From Desulfobulbaceae bacterium (GTDB lineage: Bacteria; Desulfobacterota; Desulfobulbia; Desulfobulbales; Desulfocapsaceae): a stretch of 36,667 bases of DNA. Within the stretch, counting starts at the first letter, position 1; every line of letters begins with the position of its first letter. This document shows positions 25,667-33,363 of this stretch, one piece after another. The stretch lies in assembly GCA_008933635.1 (NCBI GenBank), contig WBUQ01000030.1, positions 1-36,667 of the forward strand, read 5' to 3'. Made by a program: the position numbers and the translations under genes. The notes below the pieces were generated by a model, which was not told where the DNA came from, made no database searches, and worked only from the letters and a program-made list of their open reading frames with translations.

Positions 25667-28234
25667 TTAAATTTTCTTTTCCGGGAACAGGGTCAGTATC
25701 GGACTGGCGACGAAGATAGAAGAGTACGTGCCTATAAGTATACCGATGATCAGCACCAGCGAAAAATCATGAATAACCGATCCTCCCAGGAAATAGAGGG
25801 ATAACAGGACCAGTATGGTTGTTGTGCCGGTAACGACTGTACGGCTAAGCACTTCATTGATGCTGAGGTTGATCGTGTCGTAAAGTGGATTGCTCTGATT
25901 CTTGTGGATGTTTTCCCGAATACGATCGAACATAACGACAGAGTCGTTGATAGAATAACCGGCAAGGGTCAACAGAGCGGTTACAATCAACAAGTTCATC
26001 TCGATATTGAGCAGCCAGCAGATACCGATGACGCAAAAGACATCGTGCAATGTGGCAAGCATTCCTGCAAGGCCAAATCTGAGATCAAAACGTACTGCGA
26101 GGTAAAGAACTATTCCACACAATGAGAGAAAGATGGCAAGCAGGGCTTTGTCTCTCAGTGTGGAACTGACCGAAGAGCCTATCTCGGATTGACTCTCCAA
26201 CGTGAAATTTTTATCCGGAAGGTCATTGTTCAGGACACGGGTTATCGTGTCACTGATCCCGGAGAGAACTTCTTCACTTTTCTTGACTTTGACAATCAGG
26301 CGAGATTCATTCTCCACTTCTTGAAGATCGATTCCCTCGAGATTGTTATTGGCAAAAACCTCGCGCACCTCAGCAAGTTGAAAAGGCTTGGCTGCCTGGT
26401 AGTTGAGCAGGGAGCCGCCGGCAAAATCAACACCGAGATTTGCGTGGCCTAACACGATCTGGATCATCGCAAAGACACCGATCAGCGCAGTTGCGCCTGA
26501 AATTCCAAACGAGATATTCTTGATCCGCAGATAGTCGAATTTCGGCTTTTCTATGAAATTTAGATAGCGAATTTTTTTAATCGGGCGAAAACGATTGATA
26601 ACCTCAAACATCATCTGGGAACAGGTAAGTGCTGTGTAAAGGTTAAAAAGAATACCGAGCGAGAGAGTGATAGCAAAGCCCTTGATCGGACCTGTTCCGA
26701 ACATGAACAGGACAACTGCTGTGATCAGGGTGGTGACTTGTGAGTCTAGAATTGAATAAAAGGCCTTGTCAAAGCCACCATCAATACTCGATCGTATGGA
26801 TTTCCCTATTGCCAGTTCTTCTCGTATTCGCTCGAAAATGAGCACGTTCGAGTCAACCGCCATCCCGATCGAGAGGACGATGCCGGCAATACCTGGCAGG
26901 GTGAGGGTGGCATTGAGGATGGCAAGACCAGAAAAGAGAAACAAGATGTTAAGGAAGAGCGCGCCATTAGCGATCAATCCAGACGTTCGGTAATAGATCA
27001 GCATAAAACCGACGACCAGGATGGTGCCGAAGACGCCGGAAACGAGACCCTTATTGATTGAATCCTGACCGAGACTTGCGCCAACGGTCATGTTTTGGAT
27101 GATGTTGACCGGAGCGGGCAAAGCGCCGACCCGGAGGACGATGGCCAGATCAGATGCCTCCTCATGGGTGAAACTGCCTGAAATCTGGGCAGATCCGCCG
27201 AGTATTTTCTCACGAATGACCGGGGCGGAACGGACATTTTCGTCAAGGACAATGGCCATTCGCCGTCCGACGTTCTTTTCGGTGATCTGGCCGAAAAGCT
27301 TCCCGCCTCTGCCGGTCAGATCCAGACTGACATACGGTTCATTGAAACTGCCGCCAATCCGGACCTGTGCGTCCTTGACCATGTCGCCGGTCATCAGCAC
27401 CTTGTTTTCCAGGAGGATAGGGGTGACGATCTCCCGCTTGGTTTGTGGCTCGATATTTTTCTCGAAGTATATCGATGTGTCTTCAGGCAACTTGTTCTGC
27501 AAGGCTCGACTCAGTTTCTTCCGGTCTTCTCCTTCCTTCCATTGTCCGGTCTGTTTGACCTGCTCGATGAGTTCTGGAAGATTGATCCCGGCGGGTTCGG
27601 CAACCAGCTTGAATTCGAGCTGAGCCGTGTCGCCAAGCAACTTTATCGCACGCTTTGGATCTCTGACGCCGGGGAGCTGGATAACTATTTCGTCGTCTCC
27701 CTGACGTATGATAACTGGCTCTGCGACACCGAACTGGTCTATCCTGTTGCGGATTATTTCCAGAGATTGTTCAACCGAATGGGTTTTGATGTACTCTCTT
27801 TTTTCGTCACTTAGGGAGAGAAAAATTTTGGGAAAATTTTCTGCTGAACTTTCGACTTTGATGCTGATATCAGGGAAATCATCCTTGATCAGGTTTGTCA
27901 CTTCTTCAACGCTTCCCGTATTGGGAAGGGTGAAGATGACAGTATCGGGAGTTGGGGATGGGGTGCGGATCGCACTGATCGACTGTTCAGAGAGAGTATC
28001 CTTGAGATCATTGGCGGCGAGTTCGAGAGAGTTCTCCTCGGCTTTCTGCAGATCCACTTTCAGAACCAGGTGCATGCCTCCCTGAAGGTCAAGACCCAAT
28101 CGCAGACCTTCAGGTGCCATGTATTTTTTCCACCAATCCGGAGTGGAGGAGTAAAACGACGGCACAACTGTAATTACGGCGAGGGCAAAGAGGAAAAGAA
28201 GCAGGCCCAGTTTGAGTTTGAGTGATGTGTTCAT
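25667..28234 (-). CDS. secDF: Protein translocase subunit SecDF (fused SecD and SecF)
   Basis: SecDF uses the proton gradient to pull exported proteins out of the Sec channel. The 855-residue product joins both subunits. Residues 1-545 are SecD: a first membrane helix (8-27), GLRLGLDLQGGMHLVL, the periplasmic P1 domain, and a five-helix RND block containing GIVLSIGMAVDSNVLIFERIREE. Residues about 570-855 are SecF: GVDFAGGS and ALLTLAGYSINDSVVMFDRIREN, followed by helices. Both conserved RND membrane motifs with Asp are present. E. coli encodes two proteins of 615 and 323 residues, so this is a genuine fusion as in Bacillus. No yajC precedes it. A TTGCAA-16-TATAAT promoter lies upstream. Confidence 0.97.
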   Translation of the reverse strand: MNTSLKLKLGLLLFLFALAVITVVPSFYSSTPDWWKKYMAPEGLRLGLDLQGGMHLVLKVDLQKAEENSLELAANDLKDTLSEQSISAIRTPSPTPDTVIFTLPNTGSVEEVTNLIKDDFPDISIKVESSAENFPKIFLSLSDEKREYIKTHSVEQSLEIIRNRIDQFGVAEPVIIRQGDDEIVIQLPGVRDPKRAIKLLGDTAQLEFKLVAEPAGINLPELIEQVKQTGQWKEGEDRKKLSRALQNKLPEDTSIYFEKNIEPQTKREIVTPILLENKVLMTGDMVKDAQVRIGGSFNEPYVSLDLTGRGGKLFGQITEKNVGRRMAIVLDENVRSAPVIREKILGGSAQISGSFTHEEASDLAIVLRVGALPAPVNIIQNMTVGASLGQDSINKGLVSGVFGTILVVGFMLIYYRTSGLIANGALFLNILFLFSGLAILNATLTLPGIAGIVLSIGMAVDSNVLIFERIREELAIGKSIRSSIDGGFDKAFYSILDSQVTTLITAVVLFMFGTGPIKGFAITLSLGILFNLYTALTCSQMMFEVINRFRPIKKIRYLNFIEKPKFDYLRIKNISFGISGATALIGVFAMIQIVLGHANLGVDFAGGSLLNYQAAKPFQLAEVREVFANNNLEGIDLQEVENESRLIVKVKKSEEVLSGISDTITRVLNNDLPDKNFTLESQSEIGSSVSSTLRDKALLAIFLSLCGIVLYLAVRFDLRFGLAGMLATLHDVFCVIGICWLLNIEMNLLIVTALLTLAGYSINDSVVMFDRIRENIHKNQSNPLYDTINLSINEVLSRTVVTGTTTILVLLSLYFLGGSVIHDFSLVLIIGILIGTYSSIFVASPILTLFPEKKI

Positions 28235-28322
28235 TGATATCTCGAAGAGTTGTTAATCGTTGAGCAGCGTGTTGCGGTTTTGGATATGAGATGCTGCCGG
28301 AGACCAGTCCTAGGACCTCGGG

Positions 28323-28350
28323 ATTATACCCCAATGCATGAATCTTGCAA
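28323..28350 (-). promoter_or_regulatory. Promoter for secDF
   Basis: On the minus strand a TTGCAA -35 (28345-28350) is 16 bases from a perfect TATAAT -10 (28323-28328). The start would be near 28316, giving a leader of about 82 bases to the secDF ATG. The 373-base gap to the next gene holds nothing else convincing, apart from a plus-strand TATGAT at 28560-28565 that could serve the phosphotransferase gene. Confidence 0.7.
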
Positions 28351-28607
28351 GGTTCTGCAAATCGTCAACTGGAAAAGGTGAGGTATCGTTCGAGCTTCTC
28401 CAGGCGATACAGTGGGATGATCTCTGTCAAAGCCTATCGCGTTATCGATACCTGCGGATTCGGAGCTACTTTTGATGTTGTCAGTTGCCAGGTCCGGGGC
28501 ATTTCTCTCTTCCATTGGTGAAGCCGGGAGGGAGATTTTCCTCACCTGTCATTTCGTGGTATGATTCAAGAACCGATGGTAGAGAGTGTTTTTGAGTGGG
28601 GAGATTG

Positions 28608-29627
28608 ATGAATTCGCAAATATTGCCGGATTATATCCAGTTTCTGATGAAAGGGGATGTGTATTCCCCTCCGGTTGATGAGGTCAGGCTGATCCAGACA
28701 CATATATCGTTTGTCGTAGTTGCCGGAGGGTTTGTCTATAAGTGGAAGAAGCCGGTTGACCTCGGCTTCCTGAATTTTTCCACTCTAGCACGCAGGCGCT
28801 ACTACTGCGGTCAGGAATTGATTCTCAATCGCCGACTTTGTCCGGAAGTCTACTTGGCGATGATCAAATTGGTCCAGGATGATGACAATTTTCTCATTGA
28901 GGGGCGGGGCAGGATTGTAGAGTACGGAGTGAAAATGATTCGTCTGCCCGAAGAACGGATGATGAATCGGCTGATTGAGCAAGGTTCTGTGAGCAGGGCA
29001 GATATAGATAGAATAGTGGATCGATTGGTGCCGTTTTACAATCAAAGCGAAAACTCTCGGAGGATTACCCGATATGGCAGTGCCCGGCAGGTCGGGCGGA
29101 GCGTTATCGAAAACTTCATACAGACTCAATCCTTCGTTGGCGAGAGAGGGCTTGGGGCCGACCGATTCAAGAGGATAGTAGCATACTCCACGCAGTTTCT
29201 CGCCAAGGATCGGGTTTTCCGACAAAGGATGATGGATGGTCGGATTCGAGATTGCCATGGCGATCTGCATACAGCAAATATTTGTCTTACAGATGAAGTA
29301 GCCATCTTCGATTGCATTGAGTTCAGTCCCCGATTACGATACACCGATGTCGCCGCTGACGTCGCCTTCCTATCGATGGATCTTGATTTCCATGGCCTGC
29401 ACAATCTTTCTCAGTATTTTGTGGAACGATTCATGCTCGCTTCCGGAGATACCGGGCTTCGCGCGATCCTCAACTTTTACAAGTGCTATCGGGCATATGT
29501 CCGAGGAAAGATCAATCTGCTGACTGCTGCTGATCCTCATGTCGATCGGTCTGTCGCTGAAAAATGTCGAGGGAAGGCGTGGGATTGTTTTGCCCTGGCT
29601 GAGTTGTACGCCGATCAAAAGGACTGA
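28608..29627 (+). CDS. Aminoglycoside phosphotransferase-like kinase (COG2187 type)
   Basis: The ATG at 28608 (339 residues) has GGGGAG four bases upstream; the GTG at 28596 is in frame but has no separate site. The N-terminus shows the family's phosphate-binding region with a conserved Lys in VYKWKKPVDLGFLNFSTL. The catalytic loop is CHGDLHTANICL (H-G-D-L-H-x-x-N), and the metal motif IFDCIEFSPRLRYTDVAADVAFL follows. Substrate is unknown; family members are not proven antibiotic kinases. The next gene, seven bases away, is a P-loop kinase that is fused to this domain in many bacteria. The two products therefore probably work as one enzyme unit. Confidence 0.88.
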   Translation: MNSQILPDYIQFLMKGDVYSPPVDEVRLIQTHISFVVVAGGFVYKWKKPVDLGFLNFSTLARRRYYCGQELILNRRLCPEVYLAMIKLVQDDDNFLIEGRGRIVEYGVKMIRLPEERMMNRLIEQGSVSRADIDRIVDRLVPFYNQSENSRRITRYGSARQVGRSVIENFIQTQSFVGERGLGADRFKRIVAYSTQFLAKDRVFRQRMMDGRIRDCHGDLHTANICLTDEVAIFDCIEFSPRLRYTDVAADVAFLSMDLDFHGLHNLSQYFVERFMLASGDTGLRAILNFYKCYRAYVRGKINLLTAADPHVDRSVAEKCRGKAWDCFALAELYADQKD

Positions 29628-29633
29628 CGAAAA

Positions 29634-30218
29634 ATGGGGGGCAGAATCTATATATTTTTCGGCATGATTGCCACAGGCAAGAGTACTCTGGCTAGAATCT
29701 GGGCCAGCCAGCAAGGGTGTCATTACCTCAATTCCGATGTCGTTCGTAAGGAGTTGGCTGGAGTGAAGAAAGAAAGAAGGGTTCCGGCTGATCCTGATGA
29801 CGGGATCTATGCCCCTGAATTTACCCGGCGGACCTATGACGAGTTGCTGCGTCGTTCAGAAATGGCCCTTGCCAATGACGCCGGCTGTTGTATTGTCCTT
29901 GATGCGTCCTACCAGTTCGTAGAAGAGCGGTTGCGACTTAACCGGTTTTTTGATGGGAGATGCCGATTGCTTTTCATTTACTGTACCTGTTCAGATGAAA
30001 CGGTAAAAGAGCGCCTGGCGCTCAGGGCGCTTGACCAAAATGCCGTTTCAGATGGCAGATGGGAAATCTATCTCCGCCAGAAACAGCGATTCAACTCGCC
30101 GAACGAGTTGCCAGAAGGGCAACTGATATGGATGAATACTGAAAGACCGTTAGAGGAATTGCTTCCGATTTTAAAGATTAAGATGCTGGAAGTGGAGGCG
30201 AAACAGAATCAAAGCTGA
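29634..30218 (+). CDS. P-loop kinase/ATPase (COG0645 type), partner of the upstream kinase
   Basis: The 194-residue protein has a Walker A motif FFGMIATGKST (G10-T18), the following SDVVRKELAG, a Walker B-like CIVLDASYQF, and a lid-like region ERLALRALDQNAVSDG near 125. It resembles the C-terminal half of the bifunctional phosphotransferase/ATP-binding proteins, in which this domain follows an aminoglycoside-phosphotransferase-like domain. Here the halves are separate genes six bases apart in the right order. The phosphate acceptor is unknown. AAGGAC lies weakly before the ATG. Confidence 0.88.
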   Translation: MGGRIYIFFGMIATGKSTLARIWASQQGCHYLNSDVVRKELAGVKKERRVPADPDDGIYAPEFTRRTYDELLRRSEMALANDAGCCIVLDASYQFVEERLRLNRFFDGRCRLLFIYCTCSDETVKERLALRALDQNAVSDGRWEIYLRQKQRFNSPNELPEGQLIWMNTERPLEELLPILKIKMLEVEAKQNQS

Positions 30219-30294
30219 CGAGACAAATTGATTTGTTTGAGAGGTGAGTCGAGACTTCGTCTTGTCATGAAAATATTTAAGCGAGGAAAAACAA

Positions 30295-30741
30295 TTGTTT
30301 ACTCAGATTTATGTGTTACGCTTCCCTAAGGAGACAAGCGATCGGCCATTCATCTATCAGCTGGTTAAGGAATATGATATTGAGTTCAATATCCTCAAGG
30401 CCGACATCCTGCTGCAGAGGGAAGGCGTCATGATCCTTGAGTTGAAGGGGGCTAGTAAACAAAATGTCAATGCTGCTCTCGATTTTCTCAGGGGCTTTGG
30501 TGTTCAAGTTGAGCGCCTTGCAGCGCGGATACATCGTGATGACGAGAAATGCTTTCAATGCGGAGCCTGTACCGGTATTTGCCCGGTCGGCGCCCTGTTT
30601 GTCAAGCGACCGCTGATGGAGGTCCTCTTTGATCCACAGAAATGCACCGGTTGCAGTCTTTGCGTGACGGTGTGTCCGGTGCGGGCGATGGCTGTTTCTC
30701 TGGCGGAGGAATGGGTCCTGCCGGAGGAATTGATTGTGTGA
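30295..30741 (+). CDS. NIL-domain ferredoxin (2x[4Fe-4S])
   Basis: The TTG at 30295 is the only reasonable start and has GAGG (30283-30286) eight bases upstream. Residues 1-75 form a NIL domain, the ACT-like fold also found at the end of the methionine importer ATPase MetN (YVLRFPKETSDRPFIYQLVKEYDI). Residues 80-135 carry two [4Fe-4S] clusters: CFQCGACTGICP and CTGCSLCVTVCP. NIL-ferredoxins of methanogens and sulfate reducers are linked in the literature to a route that builds homocysteine from aspartate semialdehyde and sulfide, together with a COG1900/DUF39 protein. That partner is not in this window. It follows the kinase pair and converges with bamD. Confidence 0.9.
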   Translation: MFTQIYVLRFPKETSDRPFIYQLVKEYDIEFNILKADILLQREGVMILELKGASKQNVNAALDFLRGFGVQVERLAARIHRDDEKCFQCGACTGICPVGALFVKRPLMEVLFDPQKCTGCSLCVTVCPVRAMAVSLAEEWVLPEELIV

Positions 30742-30754
30742 TTAGCGTCTAATG

Positions 30755-30796
30755 AAAAAAGATGAGCGCCGGTAGCAGGATTGTGACCGGCGCTCA
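30755..30796 (-). terminator. Intrinsic terminator of the trxA-trxB-bamD operon
   Basis: TGAGCGCCGGT (30763-30773) and ACCGGCGCTCA (30786-30796) form a perfect 11-bp stem with a 12-base loop. On the minus strand the stem is followed after two bases by six T residues (A run at 30755-30760 on the plus strand). It lies between convergent genes and may also slow plus-strand transcripts. Confidence 0.85.
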
Positions 30797-30833
30797 GGAA
30801 ATTTTGAATTTAAAAAGGTTGAGATGCCCTCCG

Positions 30834-31655
30834 CTATTCTTTACTCGGTGCCTCTTCAACGGTTTTCTCTTGGTCGGAAGAAGAGAATCTGGCCCAATCT
30901 GGCAGGGAGATCTTTGGAAGCCAGGAGGAAAGCGACTGTTTGGGAGGGTTTCCGGATTGAATCTGATTAAGCAGCTTCTGAGCGCGAGGAGCGATCTCGG
31001 TATCAGGATAGTTGGCAAGCAAATATTTCAACCGTGTCTCTGCTTCGGATATTTTGTCTCTTCTGAGATAGAAGTCGACAACGAAGAATTCATGATTGGC
31101 GATAAATTCCCTGGCGGCCTTGATCCGTGCCTTTGCTTCACCGACGTATGGAGAGTCGGGATAGGCCCTGATCAATTGACTGAAAAGCTGAATAGCCTTT
31201 TCCGCACCTGAAGCATCTCTGTCGACCCGATCAATCTGCTTGTAGTTGCACATTGCCTTCTGGAACATCACATACGGCATCGCCTCATTGGTTGGATGCC
31301 TCTCTTCGAAAGCCTCATACAGGACCAGGGCTTCCGCGTAATGTTCAAGGAAGTAGTTGCAATCCGCCGCCTTGAGTTCCGCGAGCGTCGCTTCAGGGGC
31401 AAACGGGAACCTGTCGAGGATTTCTTGGAAATATTCAAGAGATGTAAAATACTTGCCTATGGCATAGTCATCCATTCCTTTTGCCACCAGGGTTTTAACT
31501 GTAAGATCTTTCGGTTCTTCGGTTGTTTTCCTGAAATCGAGAAAATCCTTGACCTTGGCGCAACCGGATAAATTGAGCAGGAGGGCGACAACACAGATCC
31601 TTGCGACAATCTGAATTGCTGCTGAATGTTTCGAGAGCGGTTCGAAGCTGGCCAT
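30834..31655 (-). CDS. bamD: Outer membrane protein assembly lipoprotein BamD
   Basis: BamD is an essential lipoprotein of the BAM complex that inserts β-barrel proteins into the outer membrane. I start at the ATG at 31655 (273 residues), which gives a signal peptide ending in a lipobox LSGC; the frame extends far upstream through trxB without reason. Mature residues show TPR-like repeats typical of BamD/ComL: AIGKYFTSLEYFQEILDRFP, EALVLYEAFEERHPTNEAMP, AIQLFSQLIRAYPDSPYVGEA and EFFVVDFYLRRDKISEAETRLKYLL. The Pro/Ser-rich tail is low complexity. It follows trxB by four bases and ends the operon at a strong terminator. Confidence 0.92.
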   Translation of the reverse strand: MASFEPLSKHSAAIQIVARICVVALLLNLSGCAKVKDFLDFRKTTEEPKDLTVKTLVAKGMDDYAIGKYFTSLEYFQEILDRFPFAPEATLAELKAADCNYFLEHYAEALVLYEAFEERHPTNEAMPYVMFQKAMCNYKQIDRVDRDASGAEKAIQLFSQLIRAYPDSPYVGEAKARIKAAREFIANHEFFVVDFYLRRDKISEAETRLKYLLANYPDTEIAPRAQKLLNQIQSGNPPKQSLSSWLPKISLPDWARFSSSDQEKTVEEAPSKE

Positions 31656-31659
31656 GTTT

Positions 31660-32595
31660 TCACCCTTTGAGGCTTTGCAGATAGGCTTCCGCTGCAAGGA
31701 CGGCGACCGCACCTTCACCGGCAGCATTGATGATCTGTCGGACTGTCTTGCTGCGAATATCACCTGCAGCCATGACGCCCGGGATGACTGTACAGTATTC
31801 GGTGTCAGTTGGGATGAAGCCCCATCGATCGGCCTCCAGGAGGTCAAGAGGCAGGGCGGAGTTGTTAGGTGTTACTCCTATAAGTACAAAGACACCCTCG
31901 ACATCAAGTGCGGATGTTTTTCCATTTTTATCGACGAGGTTCAGTCGCTCCACCCCTTGTGATCCTTCGATGGAGGTGACCTGGGTATTCCAGATGAAAT
32001 CGATTTTATCGTTGGCAAAGGCGATTTCCTGAACGATTTTCGTTGCCCGCAGTTCATTTCGCCGATGAATGACTGTAACCTTGCTGGCGAACTTGGTCAG
32101 GTATTCGGCTTCCTGGATGGCGGTATTGCCGCCTCCGATGACAGCTACGTGCATATTCCGATAGAACGGAGCATCACAGGTCCCACAATAGGAAACCCCT
32201 TTTCCACGAAATTCGTGTTCGCCAGGAATATCAAGAGTGTTCGCTCGGGCGCCGGTGCAGATGATGAGCGTCTCGCAGATGATCTCAGATCCGTCATCCA
32301 GAAAAAGACGTTTCTGACGATGATCGCTGAGGTCGACACGTTCCACTTCTGCAGTCAACGTATTGAGGTTGAATCGTCTTGCATGGGAAGCCATTTTCTC
32401 AACCAGATCAAAGCCTGAAATCCCGTCAGGAAATCCTGGGTAATTATCGACCCAATCAGTAAGAAGAACCTGGCCACCCGGAGCTCCTTTTTCGATCATC
32501 ACGTGATCGAGTCTTGCCCTGGCGGCATAAAGCCCGGCGGAGAGCCCAGCCGGCCCTCCGCCGAGAATGACGAGCTCGTAGTGATTTTTCTGCAT
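31660..32595 (-). CDS. trxB: Thioredoxin-disulfide reductase
   Basis: TrxB uses NADPH to reduce thioredoxin. The 311-residue flavoprotein has the FAD motif VILGGGPAGLSAGLYAARA, the redox-active pair in SYCGTCDAPF (CxxC; E. coli has CATC), the NADPH motif VAVIGGGNTAIQEAEYL and the C-terminal FAD segment GVMAAGDIRS. HRRNELRA near residue 178 follows the nucleotide-binding fold, with arginines as in NADPH-specific enzymes. It sits 91 bases after trxA and four bases before bamD on the same strand. It is therefore in an operon that joins the cytoplasmic thiol-redox system to an outer-membrane assembly factor. Confidence 0.96.
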   Translation of the reverse strand: MQKNHYELVILGGGPAGLSAGLYAARARLDHVMIEKGAPGGQVLLTDWVDNYPGFPDGISGFDLVEKMASHARRFNLNTLTAEVERVDLSDHRQKRLFLDDGSEIICETLIICTGARANTLDIPGEHEFRGKGVSYCGTCDAPFYRNMHVAVIGGGNTAIQEAEYLTKFASKVTVIHRRNELRATKIVQEIAFANDKIDFIWNTQVTSIEGSQGVERLNLVDKNGKTSALDVEGVFVLIGVTPNNSALPLDLLEADRWGFIPTDTEYCTVIPGVMAAGDIRSKTVRQIINAAGEGAVAVLAAEAYLQSLKG

Positions 32596-32686
32596 GAAGG
32601 ATAATTATCGGCGAGGTGAAAGAAGGCGCTGGTCTTTATTGGGGATCGCAGAAGTTGCGCCCAAGAATCAAGCAGCGCCTGAAATA

Positions 32687-33013
32687 TCACAGGGCTTTCT
32701 TGATCAGGTCGACGAGTTGGCTTTTGCCGACAGCGCCGGTAATTTGATCAACAACTTCTCCCTTTTTGAAGAGAATGAGAGTTGGGATAGCGCGAATACC
32801 ATATTTTCCCGGAGTGACAGGATTTTCGTCAACATTCATCTTGGCGATCGTGACTTTGCCGGAATATTCTTCAGCGAGATCTTCAATTACCGGCCCAATG
32901 GCTTTGCAGGGACCGCACCAGGGCGCCCAGAAATCCACAAGCGATGGTTGTTCGGAACTGATCAGTGTATTGAATTCGGTGTCACTTACCTGCTGGACCT
33001 TATCGTTTGCCAT
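32687..33013 (-). CDS. trxA: Thioredoxin
   Basis: This is a 108-residue classical thioredoxin with the WCGPCK active site in LVDFWAPWCGPCKAIGP, the cis-proline in RAIPTLILF and the usual GAVGK end. It reduces protein disulfides in the cytoplasm after reduction by TrxB, encoded directly downstream. GGAG lies just before the ATG on the minus strand. A promoter (TTGTCA-17-TAAACT) lies about 80 bases upstream. Confidence 0.98.
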   Translation of the reverse strand: MANDKVQQVSDTEFNTLISSEQPSLVDFWAPWCGPCKAIGPVIEDLAEEYSGKVTIAKMNVDENPVTPGKYGIRAIPTLILFKKGEVVDQITGAVGKSQLVDLIKKAL

Positions 33014-33095
33014 TGCGAGTTTCTCCTTTCAATCGGAATTGAATGATTCAGCTTGAATATGCTGGATTGGCGAGCAACTGAAGATCGCGCTGTTT

Positions 33096-33124
33096 AGTTT
33101 ACCTGCTGCCGATTTTGCTGACAA
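33096..33124 (-). promoter_or_regulatory. Promoter for trxA-trxB-bamD
   Basis: On the minus strand TTGTCA (33119-33124) and TAAACT (33096-33101) are spaced by 17 bases. It is in the divergent gap with hemL. Confidence 0.5.
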
Positions 33125-33185
33125 GCGAAAATGTCTGCAGGAAAAACGAGCTTCGCTGCGGGAAATTCCATGTATAATGTGCATT

Positions 33186-33204
33186 CCTTGATCGGGGATC
33201 AAGG
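33186..33204. promoter_or_regulatory. Palindrome upstream of the hemL promoter
   Basis: CCTTGATC (33186-33193) and GATCAAGG (33197-33204) form a perfect 8-bp inverted repeat with three bases between. It ends 12 bases before the -35 of the hemL promoter. It is a candidate operator; no regulator is implied by the sequence. Confidence 0.4.
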
Positions 33205-33215
33205 GGGCTTGATAT

Positions 33216-33245
33216 TTGACAGTGTTTGAGGGGACGTGCTATATT
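33216..33245 (+). promoter_or_regulatory. Promoter for hemL
   Basis: A perfect TTGACA (33216-33221) is followed at 18 bases by TATATT (33240-33245). The start would be near 33252, leaving a leader of about 112 bases before hemL. Confidence 0.7.
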
Positions 33246-33363
33246 TCGAGCCGTTTGAAATGGGACCTACAAGGAACCATCAGTTCGCATAGAGAAGGGC
33301 TGGTGGCGACCTGATGAGCAGTGTTGTAAATGGACAAAAAATACGCAGAACCAGAGAGGACGC

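Noticed and set aside
28324-28545. 73-residue minus-strand frame upstream of secDF
   Set aside because: It covers the near-consensus secDF promoter, lacks a ribosome site and matches no family.
31656-31847. N-terminal extension of the bamD frame into trxB
   Set aside because: The extension is antisense-like noise within trxB's coding region, and the ATG at 31655 gives a proper lipoprotein signal peptide.
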